This document shows, one piece after another, positions 63,874 to 64,000 of a stretch of DNA of 64,000 bases. The position numbers and the translations under genes were made by a program. This stretch comes from Paracoccus limosus (lineage in GTDB: Bacteria > Pseudomonadota > Alphaproteobacteria > Rhodobacterales > Rhodobacteraceae). Under the pieces are notes generated by a model, which worked only from the letters and a program-made list of their open reading frames with translations, was not told where the DNA came from and ran no database searches. The number at the start of each line of letters is the position of its first letter. Within the stretch, counting starts at the first letter, position 1. The stretch covers positions 98,624 to 162,623 of the forward strand of contig NZ_WMIF01000006.1 in NCBI RefSeq assembly GCF_009711185.1, written 5' to 3'.

Positions 63874-64000
63874 TGTTGAACGGCTTGCAATAAGGACCCC
63901 GCTTCTGGGGTGATCGGCGTCCAAAAGGGACCCCACCGACCGGGGGTTGGGTCCATTGTGCCTTCGATGATTATCGGAGGCCGAGCACGGGATGCTGATC
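63874..64000 (+). mobile_element. Left end of an IS21-like insertion sequence, continuing off the window
   Basis: From 63874 the sequence starts TGTTGAACGGC and carries spaced repeats of GGACCCC (63894-63900 and 63928-63934) around TGATCGGCGTCCAAAAGG, with a diverged inverted copy GGGTCC near 63950. IS21-family left ends have this multiple-repeat layout before istA. GGAGG at 63976-63980 and an ATG at 63992 (ATGCTGATC) would be the start of istA, of which only three codons are visible. The boundary is inferred; the far end is outside. Confidence 0.4.

Overview
This 64 kb window is a GC-rich alphaproteobacterial chromosome segment of the Rhodobacteraceae type, most like Paracoccus. The evidence is a CcrM-type GANTC methyltransferase, a membrane-anchored cytochrome c-552 (CycM type), the mutY/DciA/DsbA block, a compact flagellar operon, the hemD/Mic60-like/hemY block, a minus-strand small SRP RNA and the codon bias. 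No database search was possible. Names rest on motifs, length and gene order.

Layout. 1-3.6 kb: the end of an exopolysaccharide export locus (degenerate CpsD-like ATPase, Wzz-like chain-length protein, Wzx-like flippase). 3.6-11 kb: malic enzyme, an MBL hydrolase, an EnvZ-like kinase, fabD-fabG-acpP and a Dps protein. 11-19.3 kb: a BMP-family nucleoside/purine-type ABC importer on the minus strand, divergent from dnaE, then the SRP RNA. 19.4-28.3 kb: a CpdB/UshA-like phosphoesterase, an SRPBCC protein, prephenate dehydratase, cytochrome c-552, IclR and AraC regulators, miaA, pyrH and a glycosyltransferase. 28.4-34.4 kb: a minus-strand flagellar operon flgB-flgC-fliE-fliQ-flgF-flgG-flgA-flgH-fliL, divergent from fliI. 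34.4-38.6 kb: a Crp/Fnr regulator, two cell-wall proteins (extensin-like and L,D-transpeptidase) and a HutC-type GntR regulator. 38.7-47.3 kb: an Fsr-like MFS exporter, allA, rnhB, ccrM, alkB, mutY, dciA, a DsbA protein and a family III CoA-transferase. 47.3-52 kb: lpxK and a Kdo transferase (lipid A assembly), a DUF4170 protein and an acyl-CoA synthetase. 52-58 kb: a BON/LysM protein, a CAP-domain lipoprotein, an MsbA-like exporter, EVE and YciI proteins, gpsA and tsaD. 58-62 kb: hemD, a Mic60-like protein, hemY and tRNA-Thr(CGU).

Beyond tRNA-Thr and its terminator (62.1 kb onward) the sequence is accessory. It has a phased AGCTT array that looks like a transposon end. After it comes a tightly overlapping minus-strand operon of four small genes, three with Mu-transposase-type DNA-binding domains. 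That operon ends in its own terminator and is cut at its 5' end by what looks like the left end of an IS21-like element, whose istA would start at the last bases. This is the least conventional part of the window.

Regulatory highlights are three GANTC sites just upstream of ccrM, a TTAACCAT CtrA-type half-site upstream of dciA, a 16-bp palindrome between the GntR and MFS genes, and a recurrent intergenic hairpin-plus-tail element whose tail sits where a ribosome-binding site would be.
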